DNA from: Mycogone perniciosa
Lineage: Eukaryota; Ascomycota; Sordariomycetes; Hypocreales; Hypocreaceae
Direction of reading: 5' to 3'
DNA length: 64,000 bases
NCBI GenBank assembly: GCA_025331125.1
Contig: JAOALB010000107.1
Span: forward strand, 142,524-206,523
The notes beneath the pieces are model-generated. The model saw only the letters and a program-made list of their open reading frames with translations, had not been told where the DNA came from and ran no database searches. A program made the translations under genes and the position numbers. Below are positions 34,943-46,500 of this stretch, in pieces (position 1 is the stretch's first letter; every line of letters begins with the position of its first letter).

Positions 34943-37757
34943 ATGGAGATCCCGGAAAATCATCCAAGCGAGGCGAGCGTTAGCACAATTGATAGTTACA
35001 GTTTCTATTGGGATATGGAAGACTGGGGGTCAGGCCTGACCTCCGGAGCTGTCGGAGAATCGTCACAATACGGGCAGACAGCAAGCCTGCGTCCCGAGAA
35101 CACTTCTTTAGCTACATTAGAGAGCCTTCGGCTCGCAATGGGCACGATACAAGACACACCGGTCCATATTTCAGAAGGCAATGGGAATGCAGTTGCCTCA
35201 AACAACCCATCCGCGGATTCATCGCCACGAGCCAGGATCCGACCGCTTATTACACAAGACTCCGTCAGGGTCCTGAGGCGCTGGTACGCAACAAACAAGC
35301 ATCATCCATACCCCAGTAAAGAGGCGAAAGAGACTCTGAGTAGCGTGACTGGTCTTGACATGACACAAATTACCAACTGGTTCGCGAACGCAAGGAGGCG
35401 TGCGAAAGCAGCTGCGGCAACTACTCGACTATCTTCCACACATAACGAGCAGCCTCCAGCGGGCATAGATATCCCCCCACGACATCCGACTCCGGGAATC
35501 TTTGAGAGTATGGACCCTCTTCAAAGATGGGCCAACTCGCCTCCGGAAGACGAGCCAGCCTCCGCGTCAGCTATCTCAAGGGCCATCAATGCAGCAGACC
35601 ATGCTTTGGAACGACAGGCATACGTTTCCCCCGCTCCAAGGTGCTCTGGCGGCAACTCAAGCGCATCATTGAGCAACCGGTCCTCCGCTAGCAGATATCA
35701 TGAACTGTCGAGCGATGGTTCTATCGCCTCTACGCACTCCTCAGCCAGCGGAATAGCTCCATCGACCTTTCCGATTCTTCGTCCGAGTCTAAGACGCCGC
35801 CGTCGTAGAAAACAAGCCATTCAACACCGACAAGAGCCTCATCAACAGTCCAAAGGGCTTTTCCAATGCACATTCTGCACCGACGAGTTCAGAACCAAAT
35901 ACGATTGGCAACGACACGAGAAAACATGGCACCTGCCGTTGGATCGCTGGGTTTGTGCACCAACTGGACCACTTTCTCTGCATCCAGGGACAAACGCCTT
36001 GATGTGCGTTTTCTGTGGCAAGGAGAGCCCAGACGCAGCGCACATTGAGTCGCACAATTTCTCTCTGTGCAACAGGAGAAAGGAGGGGAGGACATTTTAT
36101 AGGAAAGACCACTTGATGCAACATCTCCGGCTCGTTCATCACGTCAGCGTCCCCGGAAATAGCTTTGATTCATGGAAAGTATCTGCACCTCAGATCCGAT
36201 CGCGATGCGGCTTTTGCGGCCGTTGCCTAGATGACTGGTTGATGAGAGTTGAACATCTCGGGGAGCATTTCAGGACTGGAAGCACGATGGAAAACTGGCG
36301 AGGCGACTGGGGATTCGAGCCCTCTATCATATCGTCACTTGAAAACGCGCTTCCTCCTTGTAAGATTGAAGCAGCACGCGGCGACTCCTGCTAACATGAA
36401 CGCACAGCTGACTCGGTTTTGCAGATTTACTTCATTATGAAAGGAATTCTCCATTACCATATAAGGCTGGCAAGGCTACACCATGGACACCAAGCACCGC
36501 GTATGAGCTTTTAAAGATGGAACTTCAGTATTGGATCATTGACCAGATGGACGACGTTGGTCGGACTCCATGCGACTCCCAAATACAAGAAGAAGCATGT
36601 CGAATTATTCTCAGTGCAGATCTCTTGTCGAGTAATGAGGCGGGAGATGCTTCATCATGGTTGCGCGATCTTGCAATGTCCTCAACCGAAATCATGCAGA
36701 GTGCGATGTTTCAAACAGTACGTGGTCAGGCCGAGAGTCGATTATCCAGTCTTCGAATCAATGGAAAAGACAATATATTTCAGAATTGCAACCTCGAGAG
36801 TCAATTGCAAGACTTCTACGTAGATGCAATGCTTCATAGACGTCCAATTTCCGACAGCCAACTTCAGTCTGAAGCAGCCCGAATCATTCGTCTGACTGAA
36901 GAGCTGTCCAACGCGCCATCGGAGGTTGTAGCTAGTTGGCTTTTACGCTTGTTATCTAGCTGTACGGAATGGCTAGGACAGTTCAAGCAACGAGCTGTCA
37001 AGTCAATGTCTCCAGAGGCGGGCGGGCTTCCTCGCGAACTCGAAACCTTACTTCCTTTGTGCCAGGCTCACGGTGAGCACGACAATGAGCCCATTGCCAG
37101 TCTGCAAAACTTCCATTTATCGCTAATCGGGGTATCCATGGGGGCATTGGGTAGCCATGGGCCCTCCTCTGTGGACCAGGCTGGCTTTTTCCTAGATCCA
37201 TCTGGTGGTATGGGTGGTATGGGCGGTTTCGATGAGTTGGATCTAGTAATGGAACATGCTCCAGTTGATCCGCCAAATCCAGAAGATGAAAGATCACCTT
37301 TTGCGCAGCATCCTAGAGCCAGCCTTCCAACCCAGATCTCAGATCCAGAATTACCACGGCTGGGTAATATCACATCCACCCCGAGTCCCGGGCCATCAAC
37401 TTCTACCAAGCGGCCACCTTACTTTCCAAATGACGGAAATGCGTATCGCCGCCTTGCTCGCGACTTGGCTCGGTTTGTTGCATCGGCCATGTCTGAGAAG
37501 AATCCCAATAAGCACGTTCCCACGGACGAAGAAATCAAGTACCAAGCTCGGTGGCTAGAGTTCGACGAGTAAGTGCCCTTGAAAGTTTTTAAATGGAAAG
37601 CTTTTAATAGATTGGCCATAGTGATGATCCTTGGAACCAGACAGCAGCCGATAATCCTGAGTGGCTACTGAGGTTCAAGCGTGATGTTGGACTCCTACCT
37701 CCAGATTCCGGCCCGAGACTAGGCCTGGTTCAAAGAATGATACCCAAACTGCATTGA
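34943..37757 (+). CDS. Homeodomain (KN/TALE-type) plus C2H2 zinc-finger transcription factor, 3 exons, 898 aa
   Basis: Exons are 34943-36359, 36425-37568 and 37622-37757. Intron 1 has donor GTAAGA, branch CTAAC and acceptor TTTTGCAG. Intron 2 has donor GTAAGT and acceptor CCATAG. Both keep the frame, giving 899 codons with the stop. The first in-frame ATG is 34943, and the frame is open upstream without an ATG. A KN-type homeodomain lies at about residues 100-156, with recognition-helix signature WFANARRRAK. Zinc fingers follow (FQCTFCTDEF...HEKTWH at ~308-330, then MCVFCG...H and RCGFCGRCLDDW...H, up to ~445). A long region without recognised domains leads to a conserved-looking C-terminus, DDDDPWNQTAADNPEWL. 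A nuclear DNA-binding regulator is expected, target genes unknown. Proteins with this order are found in Aspergillus-type fungi. No damage is visible. Confidence 0.88.
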
Positions 37758-38544
37758 TTACTCCATATTTAATCAAATCCAATGTCATCCTGAAAAGGAA
37801 GGCTGGGCAATGGGTTGACCGGGCCATTCGCTAATCTCATGTCAGTCTTGTCCTTTGGTATGAACAAGTGGTGTCTCTGCGATTTGCATACTAGTACAGT
37901 TACCAAATCAAGCATAATTGTCAAAATTTATCAATCAATCAAGTGAATTATCTTGAAAGTTGATATAACGGAGAGGTTCTAACAAAAGTCTCCGGCTCAT
38001 AATAGGCTTATACTTCTTCACTAATTAATATGCTTATTCCTATTTTTTTTGAAGGCGAAACACCATATACATGCATACATACAACACGCAAGAAAACCCG
38101 CAAGGAAACTATGAACAGACGTGTGGTAGCACGGCTAATTGGACCATAAAGCTGAGGATAACGGGTAAAAGAGGTTGCGGTACTACTTATTCATGATTCC
38201 GATAGTAGGAAGAGGTGTATATTGGGCTGACAGCTCTCGCTTATTCGTCATAAATGCAGCTAGGGGTTAAGAATCGATGGAGAAAGAAGACTATTGTGTA
38301 AATTTATCTGAAGGCAAGTAATCCTATTATGGTAGTTCCTGAATGCGGGAATTACGTAGGTCCGTATTCGGCAACTGCCATATTCAGCAAAAGAAAATGG
38401 GCCGGGATGGGAATGACGAATATTCCTGACAAAACATTAAATTTTCAACAGGGAGATCAAGGCATAACTTCCTATAAATACCTTTCTCTTTTACATCTTA
38501 GCTTTACGGATAATCTTCTCTATTCCAACACCAAACAATTGTAA
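37758..38544. other. Intergenic, 3' flank of the transcription factor and promoter of a decayed gene
   Basis: No gene. A TATA element (TATAAATA, 38473-38480) followed by a CT-rich tract lies ~65 bp before the ATG at 38545. Confidence 0.55.
38473..38480 (+). promoter_or_regulatory. TATA box of the decayed secreted-protein gene
   Basis: TATAAATA followed by CTTTCTCTTTTACATC, a typical fungal TATA plus pyrimidine-rich initiation region, ~65 bp upstream of the ATG at 38545. Confidence 0.55.
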
Positions 38545-38945
38545 ATGCTCGCATCACGCAAAATGAATCTAGCTCCTATTGCATCGCTTTTCGGCTTGAT
38601 CTTTGGCGGCACCTCCCAGGCTCCACCTGAAAATGAGGAGTCGATTTTACTCTTGAGTTTCCTTACCCATTACTCAAAAGCAGCTTACTAACAAAACCTT
38701 TTTCTAATCATACATCAATGCATATGGAATCAAAAAATGGCCTACGCGAAAACTTCCCAGACCGTTTATGTATTTTGATCGCCCTACTGCCCCGAACGCA
38801 ACCTAGATATTTGGTGGGCACTCTCAAACGCGAATGGCACCAACCCAGTATTCTGGATGAAAACCAAACCATTCGACTCATAGAAAACATCTAGTGGAAG
38901 CAACACGGTAGACGACACACGCGCTAGTGGCACTTTAGAACTGTG
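38545..38945 (+). pseudogene. Decayed small secreted protein gene with Trp-to-stop changes
   Basis: An ATG at 38545 (or the in-frame ATG at 38563) opens a signal-peptide-like start, MNLAPIASLFGLIFGGTSQA. After ~75 bp that may be an intron (TTACTAAC branch-like site near 38686), a frame from 38737 reads MAYAKTSQTVYVF, stop, SPYCPERNLDIWWALSNANG, TNPVFWMKTKPFDS, stop, KTSSGSNTVDDTRASGTLE. The two stops (TGA, TAG) sit where a Trp codon would need only one G-to-A change. That pattern fits RIP-type mutation of a once-functional secreted protein. The family is not recognised. Confidence 0.5.
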
Positions 38946-39126
38946 CCTTTTCTCTTATATCAGGGTTTCCTAAAACAATAGGTGCAGTGGATTGGAGATA
39001 TCCGACCGCTTTAATCCATTTGCATCTACCTGTTACAGTAATGAATCTGGATATAAAAGGTTATGATCCCTACTTCCACGACTATGGATATTTTTGTTCC
39101 CTATGATATAAGGAGTTGCCCTACTC

Positions 39127-39172
39127 TGTCACGACCCGACCATATCGAAGACTAGGTTACGGGGATATAGTT
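39127..39172 (+). repeat. Possible Gypsy family-1 LTR end fragment
   Basis: TGTCACGACCCGACCATATC and the following bases, with GACTAGGTTACGGGGATAT, match the LTR terminus TGTTATGACCCGACCAGGTC...ACCAGGTTATAGGGACA (reverse complement of 59358-59310). Similarity fades after ~45 bp. Confidence 0.5.
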
Positions 39173-39348
39173 AAACTCCAGTAACCTATGCCGTTTCATT
39201 CTCCTTTCTAAGGGTAATCTTGGCTCAGGTCTACAGCACTGCATCTAATCCTGGCAAGGGTCTACTCAGAACCGGTCTTGCACAGCCCCACATACCCTAT
39301 CGGGACAGTTCAGACATCTTCTCGTTAAGCACTCAGAAGTCCATTAAA

Positions 39349-39822
39349 CAGGAACTGGAGGAATTTCCATTACCGGTTTGATCCTTGCAAAAGCAACTGG
39401 TGCAATCACCATAGCAATTTGGCGCCGACTACTTAATGAACTACACCATTCATACCAAATAGTCCAAGGAAGTCCCCCGGCTCACTAATGGGAAGGGCGT
39501 AGATTTCGTTCTCAAGAACGGTGGTTCAGAGGCAATTTCCCAAACCATCGCATCGCTTAAGATCGACGGGAAAATATGTGTTATTAGATTCTTCTCTCCC
39601 GCAAGACAGCCAGAGATGGCTGAGATGGCTCTTCAAAGGGGCACTGTAGTAGGAGGGTCGACACAATTGCTTGAGGATTCAGTTCGATTTCTATTGCAAA
39701 AGGGCCTTTGGCTGCCTGTTAAGACAGAACTTCCATTTACGCGGGAAGGTGTGGTTCATGCCTTTGAGTATCTCAACCAGGGGATACATATCAGCAGAAT
39801 CTGTACCAAAGGATCTGAATGA
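39349..39822 (+). pseudogene. Zinc-type alcohol dehydrogenase (MDR family) C-terminal relic
   Basis: The cofactor-binding Rossmann start GTGGISITGLILAKATGA is readable at 39351-39404. The following segment is deleted and out of frame, resuming as GADYLMNY at 39422. A TAG (39460-39462) interrupts it, and the rest of the domain (KEVPRLTNGKGVDFVLKNGG, then GKICVIRFFSP, and FEYLNQGIHISRIC) runs in one frame to a TGA at 39820-39822. MDR enzymes are NAD(P)-dependent oxidoreductases. The N-terminal catalytic domain is missing, so this is a pseudogene. It lies close to the LTR fragment at 39127. Confidence 0.75.
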
Positions 39823-39984
39823 TGGTACATATGATGGATTGGATAGATTAGGAGATCCATCGGAATGTCATATTAGACTACTATTGAGCTGTTATTTGCA
39901 CCGGTTCTTGTCAATGATATGAAAGTTCAAGAAATGCCCGCTTCTATTTTATTTTTCCTTGCTAGTCATATGGACCAACCCTGT
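39823..39984. other. Short intergenic gap
   Basis: Lies between the dehydrogenase relic and the 3' end of the ferric reductase. No gene seen. Confidence 0.5.
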
Positions 39985-42318
39985 CTACCAAGCAAAACTC
40001 TCAACAACAAGTCTGATACGATGGCCTCCAAGGCTTGAGTCCCTACCATGTCTTGACAGGCCTGATATGATGCAGCGCACCTCGTCATTCATCCCTGGGG
40101 GTCCACACACAACCACTGTCGTGCCGTCCTCACGTGTATTAAGTTCGGACTCGAGCAACTTCCTCAGGTCAAACCTTTGACTCACCGACAAGGTTACTTC
40201 AACACTGCCCCGGTGTCGATTCTCGGAATCAGCTGCAGAACCACTGTCGTAGGTCACCAGTTCCTCCACGGCGTCTACCAATGGCCACGAACGGACGCCC
40301 CAATACAGCTTTGTCGTACCAATTGGTCGGGAGGTCTTGACGAACCGATCAAGCGTCGGTAAAATGGCACTGATGCCAACGCCTCCCGCAATGCAGAGGA
40401 GATGCGGAAACTCTGATGTAGGACCGGCCAAGTTGGCATCTTGCAGAAAGGTGACGCCGTGATCGGTGTAGGAACCTTCCACGAGAACAAATAGACTAGC
40501 TTCTGTAGGTTTGGTACCTGCAGCCCTCTGAGCTAACTTGGAGGTTATGCCGGCTTGACGGCGAAGGAATATTGTAACCCCCGGCTCGTAGGATTTCCTT
40601 CCAGGACATTGAGGAGATGGTGCACGACTCTGTGACTCTGACACAACTTTTGGGCACATGTCACCCCCCGTTTCCCCAGCAAACCTCCTCTGTTGGTCAC
40701 AAGAGGCGGTGTCATGTGGTTGCTTGGCTGGATCGTCGCCGCGAGTACTCGCCGCTATTGAGAAAGGGTGGCTCTCCCAGACACGCCAAGTGCTGATCGT
40801 GGGGAAATGCAAGTATACGTGACCGATAGCTGTCAGCTGAGGTATATCGAGACGAAGATAGTCGTCATCGATAACACTCACGTAGACGGTCTTAATGCCG
40901 GCGTTGACAGTTCGGAACACTCGAGCAACCCGATCAAATACCCATATCGCAACGGAAATGTAGAGCCAGGTCTCGTAGCCCCATTGTCGGTTGTAGCGGT
41001 ACCAGATGTGTAAGTAGCAGCCGACCAAGGCCAGAATGGCGATGACTACATGAGAAGCCAAGAATGCCTCCTAAGCCACCTTTCGGAAAGGCTGGATAGA
41101 AAGCGGAATCAGAATGACCAAGGCTAACGTGCCAATGATGCCCCAGTACCAGTACGCCAACTGGCTCTCAGTAGCGTAATTGTATCCGGGTGCATTGACT
41201 GTGTACATACGGAGGAAGAGAAGGCTGTGAATAACGGCCTGCAACATGCATATAAACGCAATCCAGCGATGCAGCAGCAGGAACGTGGAGCGAGACCAGT
41301 TGGTCACCCAGAGCAAAAAGTTGTTCCGTCCAGCATAGAGGATGATTAGCGGCAGATTTGCAAAGCTGAGAATAGCCAACCGATTGCTGACATAGTTTTC
41401 AACCTCATGTGAGAGGCTCAAGTACCAGCTGTGCGGCCACACAAGGTCATAACCGATGGCAGAGAGGATGACATTTATAACCCAGAGGTAGGCTATGAAG
41501 AGTGCTTGGCCACGTGTAGGCATAATACCAAGTCTCCAGACTGGCACATTGTGTTGAGATCCGAGCAAAGGCGGGTCGATGAAATAAGCATGGCAGCGAG
41601 TGACCCAGGCCGTCGGCCAAGGCAGAAACCGAAGTAATGATAGGCCCATGGGAATGATTGCGCCAGTGAGAAAGATGACCAGGCCATAGCGGACATGGGT
41701 CTCTTCAGTTACCGAGAAGCTCTTGTCGGCATTGTAGTTTGGGATCCACTGGTCATCTGTAACAATGGCTGTGTAATTGAGGAGGACGCTGCTGTTTAGA
41801 GGTTTTAATGGTGTTGACTTGATAGCCTCCAGGGCTTGTTGATAGCTAATCAGAGGGCTCGGCTGGCCGACCTTGTTTCCAGCAAGGTCTCTGGTCCAAA
41901 AAAGATCCAGTTGGGAGACTGGAACGTCAGGGCATCGCGTCTTCATGCAGTAGGCAAATGTTTGGAGAAAAAACTCGTTATTCACCTTGCACTCAGCTGG
42001 CGGCGCTCCCATAACCATCCAGCCGTCACCAGAGGGCCATTCAATATCATCCAAGCTAGACCCCATGCCGCCCATCCTCTTACGGAACATCTTCATGTCC
42101 ATCTCCATGTCCATATCTATGTCTAAGCCGGTGCAGTTCAGTGGTGCGGAGACTGAGTTCCGGCACCCAAAGGCGCATGGAGGGTTATACACTGGGATGT
42201 CATAGCCAACAAAGCCATACCCAGGCCGGCCTGTTGTTTGACCAGCTCGCACGCTGAAAGCGACAAGTGCAGCCAAAGCCCAAAACCGTGAAATCATGGT
42301 GATGTTTTGAGACAACAA
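39985..42318 (-). pseudogene. Ferric/cupric reductase (FRE family) interrupted by a single in-frame TAG
   Basis: A single frame runs from ATG 42318 (or the second ATG at 42297, which gives a better signal peptide) to TGA near 39985, 777 positions, the usual length of fungal FREs. It is broken only by TAG at 41073-41071 (position 416), where the family usually has an aromatic residue between two heme-helix segments. Seen in order: signal peptide; extracellular Cys-containing domain with an Asp/Met-rich run (~66-78); transmembrane core with heme-ligand pairs H350/H364 and H423/H437 (same 14-residue spacing, one pair each side of the stop); FAD motif HPFSIA (~517); NADPH motifs GGVGISAILP and CGPPGM; and a typical C-terminus VVESFAW. 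The enzyme reduces extracellular Fe3+/Cu2+ at the plasma membrane for uptake. Everything except one base looks functional: recent pseudogene, readthrough or sequencing error. Confidence 0.88.
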
Positions 42319-43550
42319 ATCTCAGAGGAGGTGGAAAAATACAAGAACCTCCCAGACTGCCACAGCCGAGGTACGGGAAGTCCAATTAAGCAATGAGAAT
42401 GAAGATTATGTGGCGTTCTAGCCCAATGAGCGCGAGCGGATTAAGTATTGGGAGAGCAAGTTTGAGAGAGTAAGTTTGAGAGAATATTACCATACTAGTC
42501 CCACCTTTGCGGCCCTGCATTAGCGATGCCATGGCTTTGACTGCAAGCTTGATCCTGGGCAAAATCTGGAATCCTTCGGGTTTGGTGAGCAGCGGGGATT
42601 TAACGTTGCCGATGCCTAGAGTTTGCCAGATGCGAACCCAAGCTTATGTCCCCATTGATCCAATTTCCAAAGTCACTGATAGCTAGCGATGTTTTGCAAT
42701 TGCTGAGACATCTTGCCCCAGGCCACCACATTATCGTCAACCTCTTTCTTTCTTATCACCAGGGCCTTCTAGATTGGACAATAGGTGCCAGTTATTACGA
42801 TCTGGTGTCTAGAGTTGTAATATCCTTAGATTGATAGACTAAAGTCATACTATTAACACCCCATTTCAATAGCTAAGTATTCCTTTCAGCAAATATATAC
42901 CCTGATCCAACAGTAATAAGTGATTTTAAAATTGGAATATTGGATAGCTGAAAGAAAATCGGGAAGTGAATCTCCTATGAATTGGACAACGAGAAACTCT
43001 TGAATCCAAGGCACCGAAAAGAGAAGTTATTCCATAGATACATGACAGACTTGGCTGTGAGGGAATGAAGAGGGCAAGGGGAAGGGATACAAGCAATAAA
43101 TGATAGTTCAAGCGAAACACGATAATTACAAGAGATGGCTGCAGGCAACAATTGGCCTGTGGCCTAGTATGTAATGCGCAGAGCCGTTTGGTGGTATATA
43201 GTGGGAGATGACAAGGGTTGGGAAAAAACTGTAAAGGGACAGGTCTTAATATACCACAACAAACCCAGGTGGTGGCGTTCCAGAACCAGATCCGCCCAAG
43301 AGAATGTTCAAACCATGAAAATTGGATATTCACCTAAGTCCCAACACTATCCATGTAAGTTATAGAATCCGAATAAATAGCCATATACATTTAAGCCTCA
43401 AAGTGTGAAACTAAGGACTAACTCTAAGATAAGATTTATTTGCGTTGTAAGACAATACAAGTATGTAAAAGGGACCTTTTCCGTGTCTCATCTAACCGCA
43501 TCAGCTAGAAACTGGAACAGGGCCTATTAAATTCAAGAATTATTGAGCAG
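42319..43550. other. Intergenic region: ferric reductase promoter side and chitinase 3' flank
   Basis: The ORFs here are long only by chance (for example a low-complexity one at 42926-43333) and contain no domain. No obvious GATA-type iron-regulator site (ATCWGATAA) was found by eye next to the reductase. Confidence 0.5.
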
Positions 43551-46500
43551 TTAGTTGCAGGGATAATGTGCGCTCTTCTGATGGCCACCTGAGAAGTAGT
43601 AGTTGGCCCAGTTTTTGTAGGCCTCCTTATATCCACATACAGGCAGATTGATGACACCAGGTGTCTGGATGCCGAAGTCGAAGATACTTTTCTGAATCTG
43701 GCCGTCACCCGGGTCGGCCAGGTCGCCACCGTTCTGGTGGTTGCGGTTATTGAAGCCACGAACAACACTGATGATAATATCATCCTTTGTCACGCCACCC
43801 CAATTCTTGCCGTCTAGGGAGTCGAAGCCCTTGGGCTTGAGGAAGTTGTTGACCGTGCATCCTGACGCAAGGCCGCCGTCCGGTGGTAAGCCACAGTCCT
43901 CATAGTCCTCGCCTGTCGATACTAGCCAGTAATACTTGCCATCGACACAGGTGCGCTGACCAGATATATCATCCACAGGGACCAGAGAGTTCATACTGTC
44001 GTCACACGGCGAATTCATGTCGAGGATGAAGGCCCCTAAATCAGCAAGGCTCCATGCCGCACTCATCAGTACTCCGAACATTGCCTTCGACAGTAATGCC
44101 TGGGTATCGATGTCACCTAGTGGCGGGTTTGGAGAAATCATTTTCCCGTCGGCAAACGTATTGTCGAGGATGGCGATTGAAGAATCCGAGCCGTCCCATA
44201 GCTTTTTATTCATTGCGTCTGTTGACGCATACCATGCTTGTATGAACTGTGAGGCCGTAGAGGCCAGCTGGTTTTGGCGGTTGATTGCGGTGCCGCTATT
44301 GAGGAGCATGCGTCAGCATTGTACACCTTGTCTCGTCCATATATTGTCTCGTATATGGCCTAGGCGAGAAGAGTTTTGAAGACTTGCCTGACAGTTCCAT
44401 CCTTAATCATAGTAATAGTACTGCTAACCATTGGATTGACAATGTCCTTGATAACGCCGAGGTTATCTGGATTGCCGCCTGCGGCCTTGTCAAAGGCTGG
44501 GAGCTGTTTGAACCCTGTAGACAGTAAAACACCCTGTCAGTTCATGGTCCTATCATCCTCATAAAATTGAGAAGCGCAAATGGAATGTTCGATGCAGAAA
44601 TCTGGCTTACATCTATTCCAGAAGGAGGACGCGAAGAGCGAATAGCCTAGCCCGACAGCATCCAGGAGCAGCTTGAACACGAAATCGTTGACTACCGGAA
44701 CTGGTGCAAAAGTTGACGAAAAGAGGCCGAGCTGGCCGTTCACATTGCCTTGGACACGATTAATAGCATCGTAAAAGTCCCATATGCCCTATATTTCTCA
44801 GGGTAGTATCCACATTGTTAGCCACGTCATATATAGTCAAGTCCAGCTCCCCTTGGCAGTGATGAGGCAGGGATATGAAAAGAAGAGTGACCCTTACCGA
44901 TTCGAGATTGACCATGGAGTTCATCACCTGGTAGGCGGCGGCACCGTTGTGGAAGTCATCGCATTGGTAGGGGGCTTTGCAGCCGTTGTCATCAGCTGTA
45001 ACCTCACAGTGCATACCCTCCGCGCCGTGGAAATAGTTGCTGATAGCTTGGGAGAAAGAGAGCATTCCCCGGCCCTTGTTGGCATGGTAGTACGCCTTAG
45101 CGCTCTCCCAAGCACCTTGTGCCCCAGTCAAGGCCCAGCGTTGTGCTGCAGGCATAGCTGCGTCGACAACGCCGGAGTTGCTGCAAGTAACGTTCTGCCA
45201 ATTGACACCATTAGCGGCGATGGTATAGAATTGCGCCTTGTCGCAGTTCGGGTAGGCGAGAGGACATTTGCTGCCAGCAGAAAAGGAGACTAGGTCGATG
45301 GCCCAGTCGGTGGTGCCCGCAAAGCCAAGCGACTGATACTGGTCAACGCGTTTGGCCTTGATATCGTCAGTCATGTAGGCAACCCACTGAACACCTTTGT
45401 AGACGAGGATATGGGTGTCGCTGCCAGCGTCATAGAAAGAGTGGGACGTTGGTTCGGAGGCCTTGATATTGAGAATCTCGGCATTGGAAAGGTATCCCGC
45501 GGTATCCGTACAAGGGCCTTTTCTGGCCCCGGAGCTGGGACCAGTATAGGTGCACATGGGACCGGTGCACCCCTGCTTCGTCATCTCGAAGGATCGGCCA
45601 TAGGACGAAACACCTACGACGATCTTGCTCGTAGGTACTCCCGCCTTGGTGATCATGGAGAGCGCGAGCTTGGTCTCGGTCGCATTGACGTGTGATCGCA
45701 GACAGTTGCCCTGTGGGCAGCCAGGGATGGCAAATTGGTTTCCATAGTCCCATTGACCATGGAGATCGTAGGTCATGTACACGATGTAGTCGAGAATATG
45801 AGCCATATGTTTGATGGGAAAGCCCTTGAGGTACCAGTAGGAAGCGGGTGCGGCGATGGAGAGCGTCTTGCCGGAGGGAATAAGCTGGCGGATCGTTTTG
45901 AGGAAGCTCAGATAATTGGCACCGTCCTTTGGCGAACCCGCAGGAATACCCGGGATATCGGGAGCACCTGTTTTTATGTATATCGCGGTTAGTGTATTCA
46001 CGCACTGGCTACGCTCCTAAGCAAACGGTTCCGACTAACCTGGATATTCCCAATCGAAGTCAACACCGTCAAGACCGTTGGAATTAATGAAGTTGACCAC
46101 ATTCTTAGCAAACGTCACCCTATTCGCATCTGTGACGCCAGTACGAAAAATCGGGAAGCTGTCGACATCAGTCGAGAATGACCAACCACCAAAGCTCAGA
46201 ATCTTTTTGAAGCCAGACATAGCCTTGAAGTGGGTGAACTGCTGAGCAATATCCTTGCTAATTTCGACATTGAAGTCCTTGGTGATGCTCGCAAACGAGA
46301 AGTGAATATGTGTGAACCTAGCACTGCCGACCACATTGATATCCGTTACGTTCATGTGCAGGCAGCTACGGCCCTGATTCCAGGCCTCGAAATATCCCAG
46401 TCGGATCTGTGATACTGAAGGGGACGCATTGTTGACGATTTCGGTACCACAGTTGGAGATACATCCGTTCGTGTGAGGAGCGGACGTCCCTGAGTAGTGT

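Noticed and set aside
36360..36424. Stop codon at 36392-36394 read as the end of the homeodomain protein, with a separate second gene at 36517
   Set aside because: A consensus intron (GTAAGA, CTAAC, TTTTGCAG) removes the stop and joins both frames. The third exon then supplies a conserved-looking C-terminus.
42926..43333. 135-codon minus-strand ORF downstream of the chitinase
   Set aside because: Phe/Leu/Pro/Ser-rich translation typical of chance ORFs. No motif, start context or splice support.
45430..46005. 191-codon ORF antiparallel or alternate frame within the chitinase
   Set aside because: Lies in the same strand's alternate frame over the GH18 barrel, where the real frame carries conserved motifs.
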